DNA of 64,000 nt from Microbispora rosea subsp. aerata (GTDB lineage: Bacteria; Actinomycetota; Actinomycetes; Streptosporangiales; Streptosporangiaceae): contig NZ_BMPY01000006.1 in NCBI RefSeq assembly GCF_014647835.1, positions 186,001 through 250,000 on the forward strand, read 5' to 3'. The notes below the pieces were generated by a model, which worked only from the letters and a program-made list of their open reading frames with translations, was not told the origin of the DNA and searched no databases. Positions 19,389 to 29,000 of this stretch are shown one piece after another (positions within the stretch are counted from its first letter, which is position 1; every line of letters begins with the position of its first letter). The position numbers and the translations under genes are program-made.

Positions 19389-20267
19389 TCAGACCTCCCA
19401 GGAGAAGACGACGATCGGTTCGTCCGGGCGTCCGGGCCGTCCCAGCGACTCGATGACGCGGGGTGCGAGATCGCCGGGCACCGTCCGGCACCAGGAGGCG
19501 ACCAGTGCCGCGTCGAGCCATGCGTTCAGCCAGGCCGTCGTCTCGGCGTACGCGGCCCGGTAGCGGCCGGGGTCGAACGAGGCCAGCTCGTGCATCCCGA
19601 TCACCGTCCATCCACCGCGGTGGAGTTCCAGCGCCGGCAGCGTGCCGCGCTCCTCCGGGGTGCCGAGCAGCCCCAGCACCCCGCCCCGCCGGATCAGCTC
19701 GACGGCCCGCTCCGGTCGGCCTGCGGCGTCGATGACCAGGCCCGCACCGGCGGCCCCCACCTCGCTGACGAACTCCACTCCCGGTGCCCGACCGATGGGA
19801 GCGTCCTTCCGGGACGTCAGCACCCGCACCCGGCGGGCGCCTCGCCGCCGGAGCTCGAGCACGCAACCCAGCGCGACCGGCCCGGACCCGGCCACCACCG
19901 CGTCCTCCAGGTCGACATCGCCGGGCAGACGGGCCAGCCCCAGCGCCGCCATGAGCTGGAACCGGGCCACTGCCGCGACGTGCAGTGGTGTGCCGGGTGG
20001 GGCGGTGACCGTTCCCGCGAGTCGCGGATCGAACGGCGCGCCGTGCGGAACCGGTGCCAGAAGCCATCCGCGTTCCTGCTCGCCGCCGACCGTCATGTAT
20101 CCGCTGTCTCTGGCGGGGCCCCTTACCGTGGCGGCGAGGCGGCGTCGTTCCGTGCCGGGGCTGAGCACGCTGAACCTTGCGGGTGCCAGGCCGTCCGGGA
20201 CCGGTACGGCGGGCAGCAGCCGGGCCCGCCCCGCGACCAGCCGGATCCGTGCTCCGTCACCAAACAT
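19389..20267 (-). CDS. MDR-family dehydrogenase-like protein without zinc ligands
   Basis: A 292-residue relative of medium-chain dehydrogenases. Residues about 1-100 are a reduced catalytic domain (VLSPGTERRRLAATVRG). Residues about 125-230 form the nucleotide-binding fold with GSGPVALGCVLELRRRGA and a Gly-rich LIRRGGVLGLLG. The Cys/His zinc ligands of alcohol dehydrogenases are absent. The SPGTE opening is shared with the threonine- and bacteriochlorophyllide-type MDR branch. It starts at ATG 20267, 11 bases inside the HAD gene. It probably oxidises or reduces a pathway intermediate. Confidence 0.7.
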   Translation of the reverse strand: MFGDGARIRLVAGRARLLPAVPVPDGLAPARFSVLSPGTERRRLAATVRGPARDSGYMTVGGEQERGWLLAPVPHGAPFDPRLAGTVTAPPGTPLHVAAVARFQLMAALGLARLPGDVDLEDAVVAGSGPVALGCVLELRRRGARRVRVLTSRKDAPIGRAPGVEFVSEVGAAGAGLVIDAAGRPERAVELIRRGGVLGLLGTPEERGTLPALELHRGGWTVIGMHELASFDPGRYRAAYAETTAWLNAWLDAALVASWCRTVPGDLAPRVIESLGRPGRPDEPIVVFSWEV

Positions 20268-20958
20268 GGAGACCCTCCAGGTAGGAGGGGAGCTCGGAGA
20301 AGCGCCGGATCACGCCGATCGACGGGTCCAGGCCAGCGGGGCGGTCGTCGGCGATTAGGACCGACCGCATGCCGTACGCCGTCGGCGCGACGGCGTCCTT
20401 GGCCGGGGTGTCCCCGACGAACAGGATCTCTCCGGCCGGGCGGCCGGCCGCCTCCACCACTGCCGCGTAGAACGCCGGATGGGGCTTGCGGACGCCGAGC
20501 GTGCTCGACAGGACCAGAGCGTCGAAGCAGCCCAGTATTCCGGCCGCGTCGAGGGTACGGCGGCGCACGCTCTCCGAGCGTCGGCTGTCGCAGGCCAGTA
20601 CGCACACCAGGCCGGAAGCGTGCAGTTCCCGGAGCGTCCGGGCCGCGCTCGGGTCGATCTCCGCGTCCGGCACCGCGGTGAAGACGGCTTCCTCGGCGGC
20701 GTCGAGGTCGGGCAGGGCAGCACCGCATCCCTCGGCGGCCCGGTGCAGCTGCTCGGTGAACGGGGTCTGCCTGCCGCTCTCCCGGTCGATCCGGCGTACC
20801 CGCCGGGTGACGGCGTCGAAAGTCTCGGCAAACCCCTCCGGGACGACAGTGCCCGAGAGCTTCCGTAGCGCGGCGGCGACCGTGTGACCGTCCGGGTCGG
20901 GACCGGGGCGGGCCAGGGTGCCGCCAAAGTCGAGGGCCAGCGCGTGCACGTCCGTCAC
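20257..20958 (-). CDS. HAD-superfamily hydrolase
   Basis: A 233-residue phosphatase-type HAD protein. Motif I is LDFGGTL at residues 9-15, where the usual second Asp is Gly. A helical cap domain follows (about 25-100). Motif III Lys lies in VRKPHPAFY and motif IV is FVGDTPAKDAV. The missing second Asp of motif I occurs in some HAD proteins and may mean an altered reaction or weak phosphatase activity. GTG start 20958 overlaps the stop of the upstream gene by 4 bases. It could dephosphorylate a sugar phosphate made by one of the kinases in this operon. Confidence 0.8.
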   Translation of the reverse strand: MTDVHALALDFGGTLARPGPDPDGHTVAAALRKLSGTVVPEGFAETFDAVTRRVRRIDRESGRQTPFTEQLHRAAEGCGAALPDLDAAEEAVFTAVPDAEIDPSAARTLRELHASGLVCVLACDSRRSESVRRRTLDAAGILGCFDALVLSSTLGVRKPHPAFYAAVVEAAGRPAGEILFVGDTPAKDAVAPTAYGMRSVLIADDRPAGLDPSIGVIRRFSELPSYLEGLHVW

Positions 20959-21803
20959 GCCATCGCTCCTCTCCTCGTCGCGAGGTGCTCAATCCGCTCC
21001 GCGATCCCCGCAGGTGAGCCCAGCGCCGTGTGGACCGGCATCCGTGCCGTCAGCGTGCGGATCAGCTCCATGCGCCGCCGTGCGGCGGGGCCGTCCTCCA
21101 GCAGCCGCAGGACGGCATCGGCGCCGTCGAGGACCCGGTCGAGCAGGTGTCCGCTGGCCCGCAGCCACAGGGTCCGCGCGGTGTGCTCGTCGATCTCCTC
21201 CAACGCTTCCACGGTCTCGCCGACCTGGACGGACACCGCCGCCAGCACCGGCACCGGCTCTTCCGACCGGGAAGCCCACCAGGGCCCCAGATCGACCTTC
21301 TCGGTGCCCGACGGGACAAGGCCGAGTTCGGGGAACCAGCGACGAGCCGGCCTCCGCCGTACGAGGAAGGCGGCGGTGCCTCCGTGCACGGTCGTCTCCT
21401 CGGCGTCCAGCAGCGCGACGTCCCCGGCCAGCACCCGCCAGCCGCGCGCGACCATCGCGATGGCGGCCAGGGTCTTGCCCGCGCCGTGCCCGCCGAGCAG
21501 GAGCACCGCGCCCTGGCCGTCCTTGTGGAGGGCCACCGCGTGCGGGCAGAGCGTTCCGTGGCCCAGGTGCAGCATGTGCAGGTGCGCGTTGATCAGTCGT
21601 CGGCTGTCGCCCGGCCCGAGGCCGTACGGCAGGGAGAGGTCGGCCTGCGCGTCGACCGGTTCGAGCGGAAGATCCGGGTGGACCCCGGGAAGGTGCGGAG
21701 CGATGCGCGGCCAGGAGACGGCGAGCCCGTCATCGGCGGCCACCCGCAGGAGCCGACCCGCGCTGGCCACGGCGAACACCCTCCGGCATGGCGAGGCGCT
21801 CAC
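20955..21803 (-). CDS. HPr-kinase-fold ATPase, short form
   Basis: A 282-residue protein with a P-loop GGHGAGKT near residues 104-111 and the following LAAIAMVARGWRVLAGDVALL, the Walker A and B arrangement of HprK/P-related and PEP-carboxykinase-like kinases. The N-terminal hundred residues lack the HprK regulatory domain. It overlaps both neighbours by 4 bases (GTGA) and lies next to a longer paralogue. The two may form a heteromer. No HPr-like substrate protein is encoded in the operon, so the target could be a small molecule or a peptide. Confidence 0.7.
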   Translation of the reverse strand: MSASPCRRVFAVASAGRLLRVAADDGLAVSWPRIAPHLPGVHPDLPLEPVDAQADLSLPYGLGPGDSRRLINAHLHMLHLGHGTLCPHAVALHKDGQGAVLLLGGHGAGKTLAAIAMVARGWRVLAGDVALLDAEETTVHGGTAAFLVRRRPARRWFPELGLVPSGTEKVDLGPWWASRSEEPVPVLAAVSVQVGETVEALEEIDEHTARTLWLRASGHLLDRVLDGADAVLRLLEDGPAARRRMELIRTLTARMPVHTALGSPAGIAERIEHLATRRGAMA

Positions 21804-23044
21804 GAAACCCCCAACGGGGACAGCAGGCCGGACAGCGCCTCCCAGACCGGGGCGTGAGGCAAGGTCCGCAGATCGCCGATCCGCAGACGGCCGGCGGACA
21901 CCCCGCCGAGCAGTTCCCGCGTGACAGAGACGCCACGTCCCGCTGGACGAGGACCGCCGGTCAGACCCAGCAGGTCACTGGTGTGCAGCCGCTGGGCGGG
22001 AATGTTCAGGGCGGCCGACTCCTCCGCCCGCAGCGAGTCCACGCGCTCGACCGTGGGAGCCTTGCCATCTGTGGCCGGAGCGACGGCGACGACGGCACCG
22101 AGCGGGACCGGTGACGAGCGCTCGCCGTTCAGCAGAGCGCGGTGGTCGGCGGGGCTGAACACGATCCTGCGTCTGCCGGGCCCTGTCCCCGCCGGACCGG
22201 TGACGATTTCCTCCGGGAGCGAGACCCGCGTCGGCCAGCCCACCACCGTCCGGTCGGGACCGAGCAGCACGAGGTCGTCGGCGAGGAAGGTCGCGCCGAG
22301 CTCGGTGCAGGCCCGGTGGGCGAGCGTCGACTTCCCGCCGCCCTGCCCGGCCAGGAACAGCACCGCCAAGCCGTTCACGGCGACCGCCGACGCGTGCAGC
22401 ATGCGCCAGCCCGACGCCAGCATCCGCGAAGCGAAGAACACCCGGACCAGCCAGTCCGCCCAGCGAACGCTCGCCTCGTCACCGGTGGGCAGGGCGACGC
22501 GGGTGGTGCGGCCTGCCGCGTCGGCCTCGATGACGGCGGTGGCCGCGTCCGGTCTGTAGGCACCCATCACTCGCAGGTAGCCGTCTCCTGCGGCCACCAC
22601 CGCGAGCCGGGGCCCGCCGTACGGGAAGGCGAGGACGGGCCGGTCCGAGAACACGGCGTCGACCTCGTCCGGCGCGGGCGGGTCGGCCTCCTCCACCATC
22701 ACCGTCCAGTCCGCTCCCGGCCGGTGCGCCGCCGTCTCGCAGGGCGGCACCATCACGGAGGTCACGTGCTCCAGCGGCTTTCGGCTCTCGGTCACCAAGC
22801 GCAACCGGAACCCGCCCAGGAGCAGATCGACGTCGGACTCCATCCATGACTTCCGGAGAGTGCTCATCCGGTCGGTCGGTGGCTCTGAGCGAGGGCCGCC
22901 ACGTTCGCGGCGATCATCGAGGCTGGTAGACCTGCGGCCCGTCATGAAGGTGGAAGAGACGCGCCGCAGGGGTCTGTCAGGGATCGGGTCCTGCTCGGCC
23001 GTCCTCCCGGGCCGCGGCTGCGGCGTCGCCGTACCGGCGTTCAT
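21800..23044 (-). CDS. HPr-kinase-fold ATPase, long form with N-terminal extension
   Basis: First gene of the operon; 414 residues from ATG 23044, which has AAGGAG six bases upstream. The first 59 residues are Pro/Arg/Ser/Thr-rich and look disordered (RRVSSTFMTGRRST). From MSTLRKSWMESDVDLLLGG (ATG 22867) an ordered protein begins. A P-loop AGQGGGKST lies near residue 226-234, followed by GATFLADDLVLL. The fold matches HprK-related kinases, like the next gene. The strong ribosome binding site at the upstream ATG argues that the extension is made; starting at 22867 is possible but its binding site is poor. Confidence 0.7.
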   Translation of the reverse strand: MNAGTATPQPRPGRTAEQDPIPDRPLRRVSSTFMTGRRSTSLDDRRERGGPRSEPPTDRMSTLRKSWMESDVDLLLGGFRLRLVTESRKPLEHVTSVMVPPCETAAHRPGADWTVMVEEADPPAPDEVDAVFSDRPVLAFPYGGPRLAVVAAGDGYLRVMGAYRPDAATAVIEADAAGRTTRVALPTGDEASVRWADWLVRVFFASRMLASGWRMLHASAVAVNGLAVLFLAGQGGGKSTLAHRACTELGATFLADDLVLLGPDRTVVGWPTRVSLPEEIVTGPAGTGPGRRRIVFSPADHRALLNGERSSPVPLGAVVAVAPATDGKAPTVERVDSLRAEESAALNIPAQRLHTSDLLGLTGGPRPAGRGVSVTRELLGGVSAGRLRIGDLRTLPHAPVWEALSGLLSPLGVS

Positions 23045-23129
23045 CGCGCGCTCCTTCCGGTTCGTTCGGCAGGTGCTTGAAGCGAACCGCAGTCAGGGCG
23101 CGCCGAACATGGGATTTCCGCTCCCGCAG

Positions 23130-23150
23130 TGGTCAAAGTGATCAAAGATC
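23130..23150. promoter_or_regulatory. Tandem TCAAAG motif in the divergent control region
   Basis: The 265-bp gap between the eight-gene operon (minus) and the XRE/TPR regulator (plus) contains TCAAAG-TGA-TCAAAG, two copies nine bases apart, in a less GC-rich patch. On the minus strand these read as TTGATC/TTGACC -35-like elements. It is a candidate operator for the adjacent regulator, but no dyad supports it. Confidence 0.25.
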
Positions 23151-23309
23151 GTTTTGGTTCGAGTGCCTGTCAGAAACGGTTCTGGCCATTCGCGGTGGAA
23201 ACGCCGATGCCGGCGACTACGGTCATCTGAGGGGAGCGGGAGCGGCCATACCGCGGACACGGTTCGGCCGAAGTGGTCACGGATTCGCCTGGCATGCGGA
23301 GGGACCGTC

Positions 23310-24698
23310 ATGGCGCGCGAACGGAATGAGCGACTCGCCGCACTTCTGAAAGAAGCGGGCTGGTCACGGGCACAGGCGGCGAGCGCGTTCACCCGTGTCG
23401 CCCAGGAGAACGGCCTGCTCGATTACGCGCACATCGGCCGTTCTCACATCAGTATGTGGGTGGCCGGGACGAAACCGTCAGGCGCGGCACCCGTAATCTT
23501 GTGCCAGGCACTGTCCCGTCGCTTGAAACGTGTCGTCACACCGGACGAGCTCGGATTCGCAGTTCCCACCGCACCGGCGCAGGAGGCGCTGGAATGGCGC
23601 GTCGACCCTCTGATCGCGTTGACCGACCTGGGGAGAACGGACTTGGACGCAGACCGGCGAAGCCTTCTGACGGGCGCGGTGTACTCGGTGGCCGCTCTGG
23701 CGCTGCCCAGTAGGGAATGGTGGGAGACGATGGCCGGCGGGTCCCCCGCACCGGCGCCGGTGAAGCACCAGCGCGTGGGGCGCGGCGACGTGGTCACCGT
23801 TCAGGAGCTCACGGCCGCTTTCTCCCGGATCGATCAGCGGCGCGGCGGCGGCCACGGCCGGAAGGCACTGGTGCAGTACCTCCAGTCCGACGTCGCTGGT
23901 TTCCTCCGTGGCACCTTCACCGACGAGCAGGTACGGCGCGACATGTTCTCCGCGGCCGGGGAACTGGCGTACCTGGCGGGCTGGACGGCGTTCGACAACA
24001 GCGAGCACGCTGTGGCCCAGCGGTACTTCATCCAGGCCGTGAAGCTGGCCGCCCGCGCCGGGAACCCGCCGCTAGCCGGTCACGTCCTGCGCGCCATGGC
24101 GCACCAGGCCATCGACCTCGGATTCGCCAGACAGGGGCTCGACCTGTCGACGGCCTCCATGGAGGGACAGCGCTACGCCTCGGCCACGCCCCGGGAGCGG
24201 GCGCTGCTCGGCGTCGTCCACGCCCGGGCGCTGGCCGCGAACGGCAGGAAGCAGGAAGCGGCTAGGGCCCTGCTGAAGGCCGAGGACGATCTCGCATCGG
24301 CGAGCGACGGCATCGAGGAACCCCATCGCACCTTCTTCTTCTCGGAGGCCTCGCTGGCTCACGAGACCGCCTGCACCCTGCGGGACTGCGGCGACAGGAA
24401 GGGCGCTATCGAGCAGTTCAAGCGCAGCGTGCGGACCCGAGGCGCCGCCTTCCGCCGCACGCACGCCATGACGCTCGGATACCTGGGAGCCACCCAAATC
24501 GCCGAAGGCAGTGTTGAGGAGGCCTGCGCCACCTGGAGCAGCGTCCTGGACACGATGCAGGAGGGCATCCACTCGGGACGGGCGCGGCAGACGGTCGTCG
24601 ACATGCGTAACCTGCTCTCCCCCTACCGACGCCGGAGGATACCCGCCATCGCCGAGCTGGACGCGCGAGCCGCCGCCTACCTGGCCCACGTAGATTGA
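23310..24698 (+). CDS. HTH regulator with TPR-like domain, divergent from the operon
   Basis: A 462-residue protein. Residues about 1-80 form a helix-turn-helix domain (ERLAALLKEAGWSRAQAASA ... HISMWVAGTKPSG). After a linker and a small hydrophobic helix (VYSVAALALP), residues about 165-455 are helical tetratricopeptide-like repeats. This build is common among actinomycete regulators that sense a ligand or peptide. The ATG is preceded by GGAGGGACCGTC. Its divergent position, sharing a 265-bp control region with the eight-gene operon, makes it the likely regulator. It is followed after 31 bases by a TrmO-like gene. Confidence 0.8.
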   Translation: MARERNERLAALLKEAGWSRAQAASAFTRVAQENGLLDYAHIGRSHISMWVAGTKPSGAAPVILCQALSRRLKRVVTPDELGFAVPTAPAQEALEWRVDPLIALTDLGRTDLDADRRSLLTGAVYSVAALALPSREWWETMAGGSPAPAPVKHQRVGRGDVVTVQELTAAFSRIDQRRGGGHGRKALVQYLQSDVAGFLRGTFTDEQVRRDMFSAAGELAYLAGWTAFDNSEHAVAQRYFIQAVKLAARAGNPPLAGHVLRAMAHQAIDLGFARQGLDLSTASMEGQRYASATPRERALLGVVHARALAANGRKQEAARALLKAEDDLASASDGIEEPHRTFFFSEASLAHETACTLRDCGDRKGAIEQFKRSVRTRGAAFRRTHAMTLGYLGATQIAEGSVEEACATWSSVLDTMQEGIHSGRARQTVVDMRNLLSPYRRRRIPAIAELDARAAAYLAHVD

Positions 24699-24729
24699 TC
24701 TCGACACGACGAAGGGATGAGGGAAGCCC

Positions 24730-25206
24730 ATGGCAGAGTCGCTGGAGATCAAGCCCATCGGCGTCGTCGTCGGCGGACGCGCTGAGCCCACCGACGACCA
24801 CTGGAGCGGGACGGCGATCATCCGCCTAAACCCGGACTTCCCCGCCGAGGTCGTCCAGGGCTTGGAGGAGTTCTCCCACCTGGTGGTCGTCTGGCACTTT
24901 CACAAGGCATCACCCGACGACGTCGCCCTGCACGCCCGCAGTCCCCGGAACGACCCCAGGTGGCCGGCCACCGGCACGTTCGTGCACCGCAACCACCGCC
25001 GGCCGAACCAGCTCGCGCAGTCCTTCCCCCGGCTGCTGAAGGTCGACGGCCTGGACCTGCACGTGACCGACCTGGACGCGATCGACGGCACCCCCGTCTA
25101 CGATCTGGCACCGTACTTCAGGGAGATGGGACCCCGCGGCGAGGTGCGCGAGCCCGCCTGGCCGGGCGAGATGCTCAAGGACTACTGGGGCGACCCGCAA
25201 GGCTGA
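24730..25206 (+). CDS. TrmO/TsaA-like SAM-dependent methyltransferase
   Basis: A 158-residue protein of the TrmO (YaeB/VirR) family, which in E. coli methylates N6 of t6A37 in tRNA. It starts IKPIGVVVGGRAEPTDDHW and has the characteristic FSHLVVVWHFH, then RRPNQLAQSFPRLLKVDG and LDAIDGTPVYDLAPYF. It is short, matching the single-domain form without the C-terminal extension of E. coli TrmO. In actinomycetes such short forms often sit next to HTH regulators, as here, and their substrate is not established. Confidence 0.8.
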   Translation: MAESLEIKPIGVVVGGRAEPTDDHWSGTAIIRLNPDFPAEVVQGLEEFSHLVVVWHFHKASPDDVALHARSPRNDPRWPATGTFVHRNHRRPNQLAQSFPRLLKVDGLDLHVTDLDAIDGTPVYDLAPYFREMGPRGEVREPAWPGEMLKDYWGDPQG

Positions 25207-25274
25207 GCGCGGGCCACAGAAGATCTCAACTCAGTAAAGATCAGCACCGACTCTGGGGGATGTCGAATGCTAAA

Positions 25275-25356
25275 CGAGGCCGACTGAGCAACCGGCACAC
25301 GGCCTCCGGCACGGTGGAGACCGGCGAGAAGGCCGCCGAACTGTTGATCAACGGGG
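25275..25356 (+). pseudogene. Scrap of an hsdR-like gene
   Basis: About 80 bases read SNRHTASGTVETGEKAAELLING, matching the intact HsdR stretch VNQLTRLPASNLLEANEKATELLING at 26247-26325; the DNA GAGAAGGCC-CCGA-CTG-TGATCAACGG is nearly shared. It is out of context, has no start, and runs straight into repeat copy 2. It indicates that a second hsdR once lay here or that hsdR was partly duplicated. Confidence 0.5.
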
Positions 25357-25548
25357 GAGCTGATCATCTCGGCCGCGCGCCAGTAGCTTGAAGGCGCCAG
25401 AAGCCCGCTCGTGATCGCAGTGAGCGTGACGTGCCCGGCCTCTTCGGGTTGATCGGTAGCCAAGGGCGCGGGTGCCGGACGACGAGCGGCGGGTTCCGGA
25501 GGCTATCTGTCTCTCTGCGGGCCACAACCGTGACATGTGCAATGACAG
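25357..25548. repeat. Dispersed ~190-bp repeat, copy 2
   Basis: A diverged copy of 11441-11630. On the plus strand the small frame from GTG 25471 reads MPDDERRVPEAICLSAGHNR and stops early. On the minus strand a frame from 25463 reads MATDQPEEAGHVTLTAITSG then SSYWRAAEMISS, matching broken remains in copy 1. The stretch 25549-26004 up to hsdR has only short frames; I see no gene in it. Confidence 0.6.
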
Positions 25549-26004
25549 TTAATGCTGGCGGCCAGTGATCATCGTGGTGACGACTGGCGCGTCGAGGAGG
25601 GGTGTCGCCACGTGTTCGCCCACTGCCGAAAGCGTCGTTGCCTGTGAGCTCGGATCACAGCGAAAGTCATTGATTGCCAAGGATTGAGTAGATCGGTTAG
25701 GCTTTGGGTCAACAGGTCTCGAACGGGTGAGCGGCATTGGTTCCGAGGCCCTCATCACCACCCGCAAGAGCAGCTCGCCCACAGGGAAGCGCTCCCGGAT
25801 GGCTTCGTGATCGATGGCGACAACTGTCGGTAGGTCGTGGAGAACTCGTGCTCTTCGGAGGGGCCACGTCCGACCCAGGGAAATCGTCGGCGGACGGCTA
25901 CGTAGTCGATTGGCCTCTCGGCCGCCGCTTCGGCAGCTCCGGGCCATCTCTCGGAAGTCACACTGAGAGCCTAGAGAGTCACGTTCGGTCGAGTAGGGGA
26001 TTCC

Positions 26005-29000
26005 GTGGCTGATCTGGAGTACGCGTTAGTCGAGCGGCCGCTGATCGAGCAGCTCAAGGGGATGGGATGGCGGCACCTGGAAGGGGCGTCGCCGGGAGCG
26101 CTCATCCCCATGCAGCCGTACAAGTCGGGCCGCACTTCTTTCACCGAGGTGATCCTCGAAGACGTGCTCCGCGCCGCCCTGCGCAAGATTAACCTCGACC
26201 CCGAGGGACGCCCGTGGCTGGACGAGGAACGCATCTCCAGCGTGGTCAACCAGCTCACGCGGCTCCCGGCGAGCAACCTGCTGGAGGCCAACGAGAAGGC
26301 CACCGAGCTGCTGATCAACGGCCACGTGGTGGAGGGCGTGCCCGGCTGGGAGGGAGGCAAGGGCCGCCGGGTCCACTACATCGACTGGGAGCACCCGGAG
26401 AACAACGACTTCACGGTCGTCAACCAGTTCCGGGTCGACATCCCCGGTTCGCAGGGCAACGCGATCGTGCCCGACCTGGTGCTGTTCGTGAACGGCATCC
26501 CGCTTGTCGTCATCGAGTGCAAGCAGCCCAAGGTCACCGACTTGACCGTCGCGGTGAACCAGATCCGCGACTACGCCGAGCAGCGCCGCACCGACATCCG
26601 TACGGGAAACCAGAAGCTCTTCCACACCGTGCAGCTCACCGTCGTCACCAGCGGCGAGGAGGCCAAGCTCGGCACGTTCACCGCCACGGAGAAGCACTAC
26701 GTGCCGTGGCGTGATCCGTACCCGCTGACTCACAAGCAGCTCGCGGCGAGCCTGGGCAAGCCGGAAGACACGCTGAGCCGCCAGGAGATCCTGGTCGGGG
26801 CGGTGCTCGACAAGGCCAGGCTGCTCGACATCGTGCACAACTTCGTGACGTTCATGACCACCGAACGGGGCACGGTCATCAAGGCGGCGCCGCGCTACCA
26901 GCAGTACCGCGCGGTCAGCAAGACCATAGAGCGGCTGCTGACCGGCAAGACCCGCCTGCAGCACGGCCGGCAGGACCAGCGTGGCGGGATCATCTGGCAC
27001 ACCCAGGGCTCCGGCAAGAGCCTCACCATGACCTTCCTGGTCCGCAAGCTGCGCGCGACGCGGGCGCTCGCGGACACGAAGGTCGTGGTGGTCACCGACC
27101 GCGTGCAACTGCAGAGCCAGCTCCGCGAGACGATGGAGCTCAGCGGCGAGCACGTGGAGGTGGCCAAGAGCGCCGCCAGGGCGCAGGCGATCCTGCGTAA
27201 GCACGGCCCCGGCGTCGTCTTCGTCATGATCCAGAAGAACCAGGACGCCGCTCGTGGCGCCGACGGCATGGCCGCGGGCACCCCGCTGGGTGAGCTGAAC
27301 ACCGACGAGTCCATCGTCGTGCTGATCGACGAAGCGCACCGCTCCCACACGGCGACGCTCGGCGCGAACCTGCGCGAGGCGCTGCCCAACGCGGCGCGGA
27401 TCGGGTTCACCGGCACGCCGATCATGACCAGGAACAGCAGGCGGAAGACCAGCGTCGAGCTATTCGGCCCGTTCATCGACAAGTACCGGCTCAAGGACGC
27501 CGAGGACGACAAGGTGATCGTGCCGATCGTCTACGAGGTCCGTACGGTCCGCGGCGCGGTACGGGACGGCCGGGAGCTCGACGACATCTTCGAAGAGGAC
27601 CTGGAGGGCCTGACCGAGGAGGAGCGCGAGCAGCTCCAGCGGCGCTACGCGACCAAGGGCAAGGTCTCGGCCGCCGAGCAGCTGATCGCCGCCAAGGCCA
27701 AGAACATCCTGCGGCACTACGTCGAGAAGATCCTGCCCGAGCGCTTCAAGGCGCAGGTGGTGGCCGAGGACCGGGAGGCGACCCTGCGTTACCGGGAGGC
27801 TCTGCTGGCGGCCCGCGACGAGCTGGTCCAGGAGATCGAACGGCTGCCGGCCGAGGTGGTGAACACGCCTCCCGACGAGTTGCGCAGGCGTGAGGCCTAC
27901 CTGGTCAGGGCCGCGCGCCATCTGGACCTGCTCAAGTGGATCGACTTCGTGCCGGTCATCTCGGCGGGGGATTCGGAGAACGAGCAGCAGTTCGCCGAGT
28001 GGACCGACCCCGAAAAGCAGGCCCAGCGGATCGCCGGCTTCACCAAGCCCTATGAGGAGTCGCCGATCGGGTTCGTCATCGTCAAGTCGATGCTGCTGAC
28101 CGGGTTCGACGCGCCGATCGAGCAGGTGATGTACCTCGACAGGGGGCTGAAGGAGGCGGAGCTCCTGCAGGCCATCGCGCGGGTCAACCGGACCTCCGAC
28201 GGCAAGGACTTCGGCTACGTCGTCGACTATCACGGCGTCGCGGAGAACCTGCTCCAGGCGCTGCGCCTCTACGCCCGGGAGGACTACGACAGCGACGACG
28301 CCGCCGACGTCGAGAACGCCATGCGCGACCCGCAGGACGAGATCCGCAAGCTCGGGCCGCAGCGCGACCGGGTGCGCATGCTGTTCTCCGAGCGGGGCGC
28401 GAAAATGGACGACGTCGAGAGCTGTGTCCAGCTCCTCGCCGACGCCGAGCTGCGTGACAAGTTCAACGTCGAGCTGGCCCGGTTCCTCAAGACCGTCAAC
28501 GCGGTGCTGCCCGACCCGGCCGCCAAGCCGTACCTGCCGGACGCGAAGCACTTCTCCGTGGTCAAGATGACCGCGAACCGCCGCTACCGGGTGGACGGCG
28601 GCGAGTTCAACCCCTCGGCGTACGGCGAGAAGATCCGCGAGCTGATCGACGAGCACGTGGTGTCGCTCGGCATCGAGCAGAAGCTGCCTCCGGTCGCGCT
28701 TACCGCACCGGACTTCGCGGAGAAGGTCGAGGCGCTGCCCGGCCCGCGAGCCAAGGCGTCCGAGATGGAGCACGCGATCCGCTACCACATTTCGGTGCAC
28801 GCCGGAGAGGACCCGCACCGTTACCAGAGGCTCAGCGAGCGCCTGGAGAGGATCCTCGAAGAGCTCGCAACCGACATCGAGGCGCAGGTGCGCGCACTGC
28901 AGGGGCTGCTCACCGAGATCGTGGAGGAGCGGCCGGAGAACCCACACGGGCTCAGTGACGTGGAGGCCGCCCTGTACGGTGTGCTGCTCGGCGAGACTGC

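Noticed and set aside
13802-23044. Lasso peptide or other RiPP cluster, because of the HPr-kinase-fold genes
   Set aside because: No precursor peptide, leader peptidase, asparagine-synthetase-like cyclase or PqqD-like protein is encoded; only the kinase fold is shared with lasso-peptide kinases.
25549-26004. Minus-strand frames with VLHDLPTVVAIDHEAI and similar segments
   Set aside because: Two overlapping frames share the signal without a clear start or consistent bias. They may be debris, but there is not enough to call a gene.
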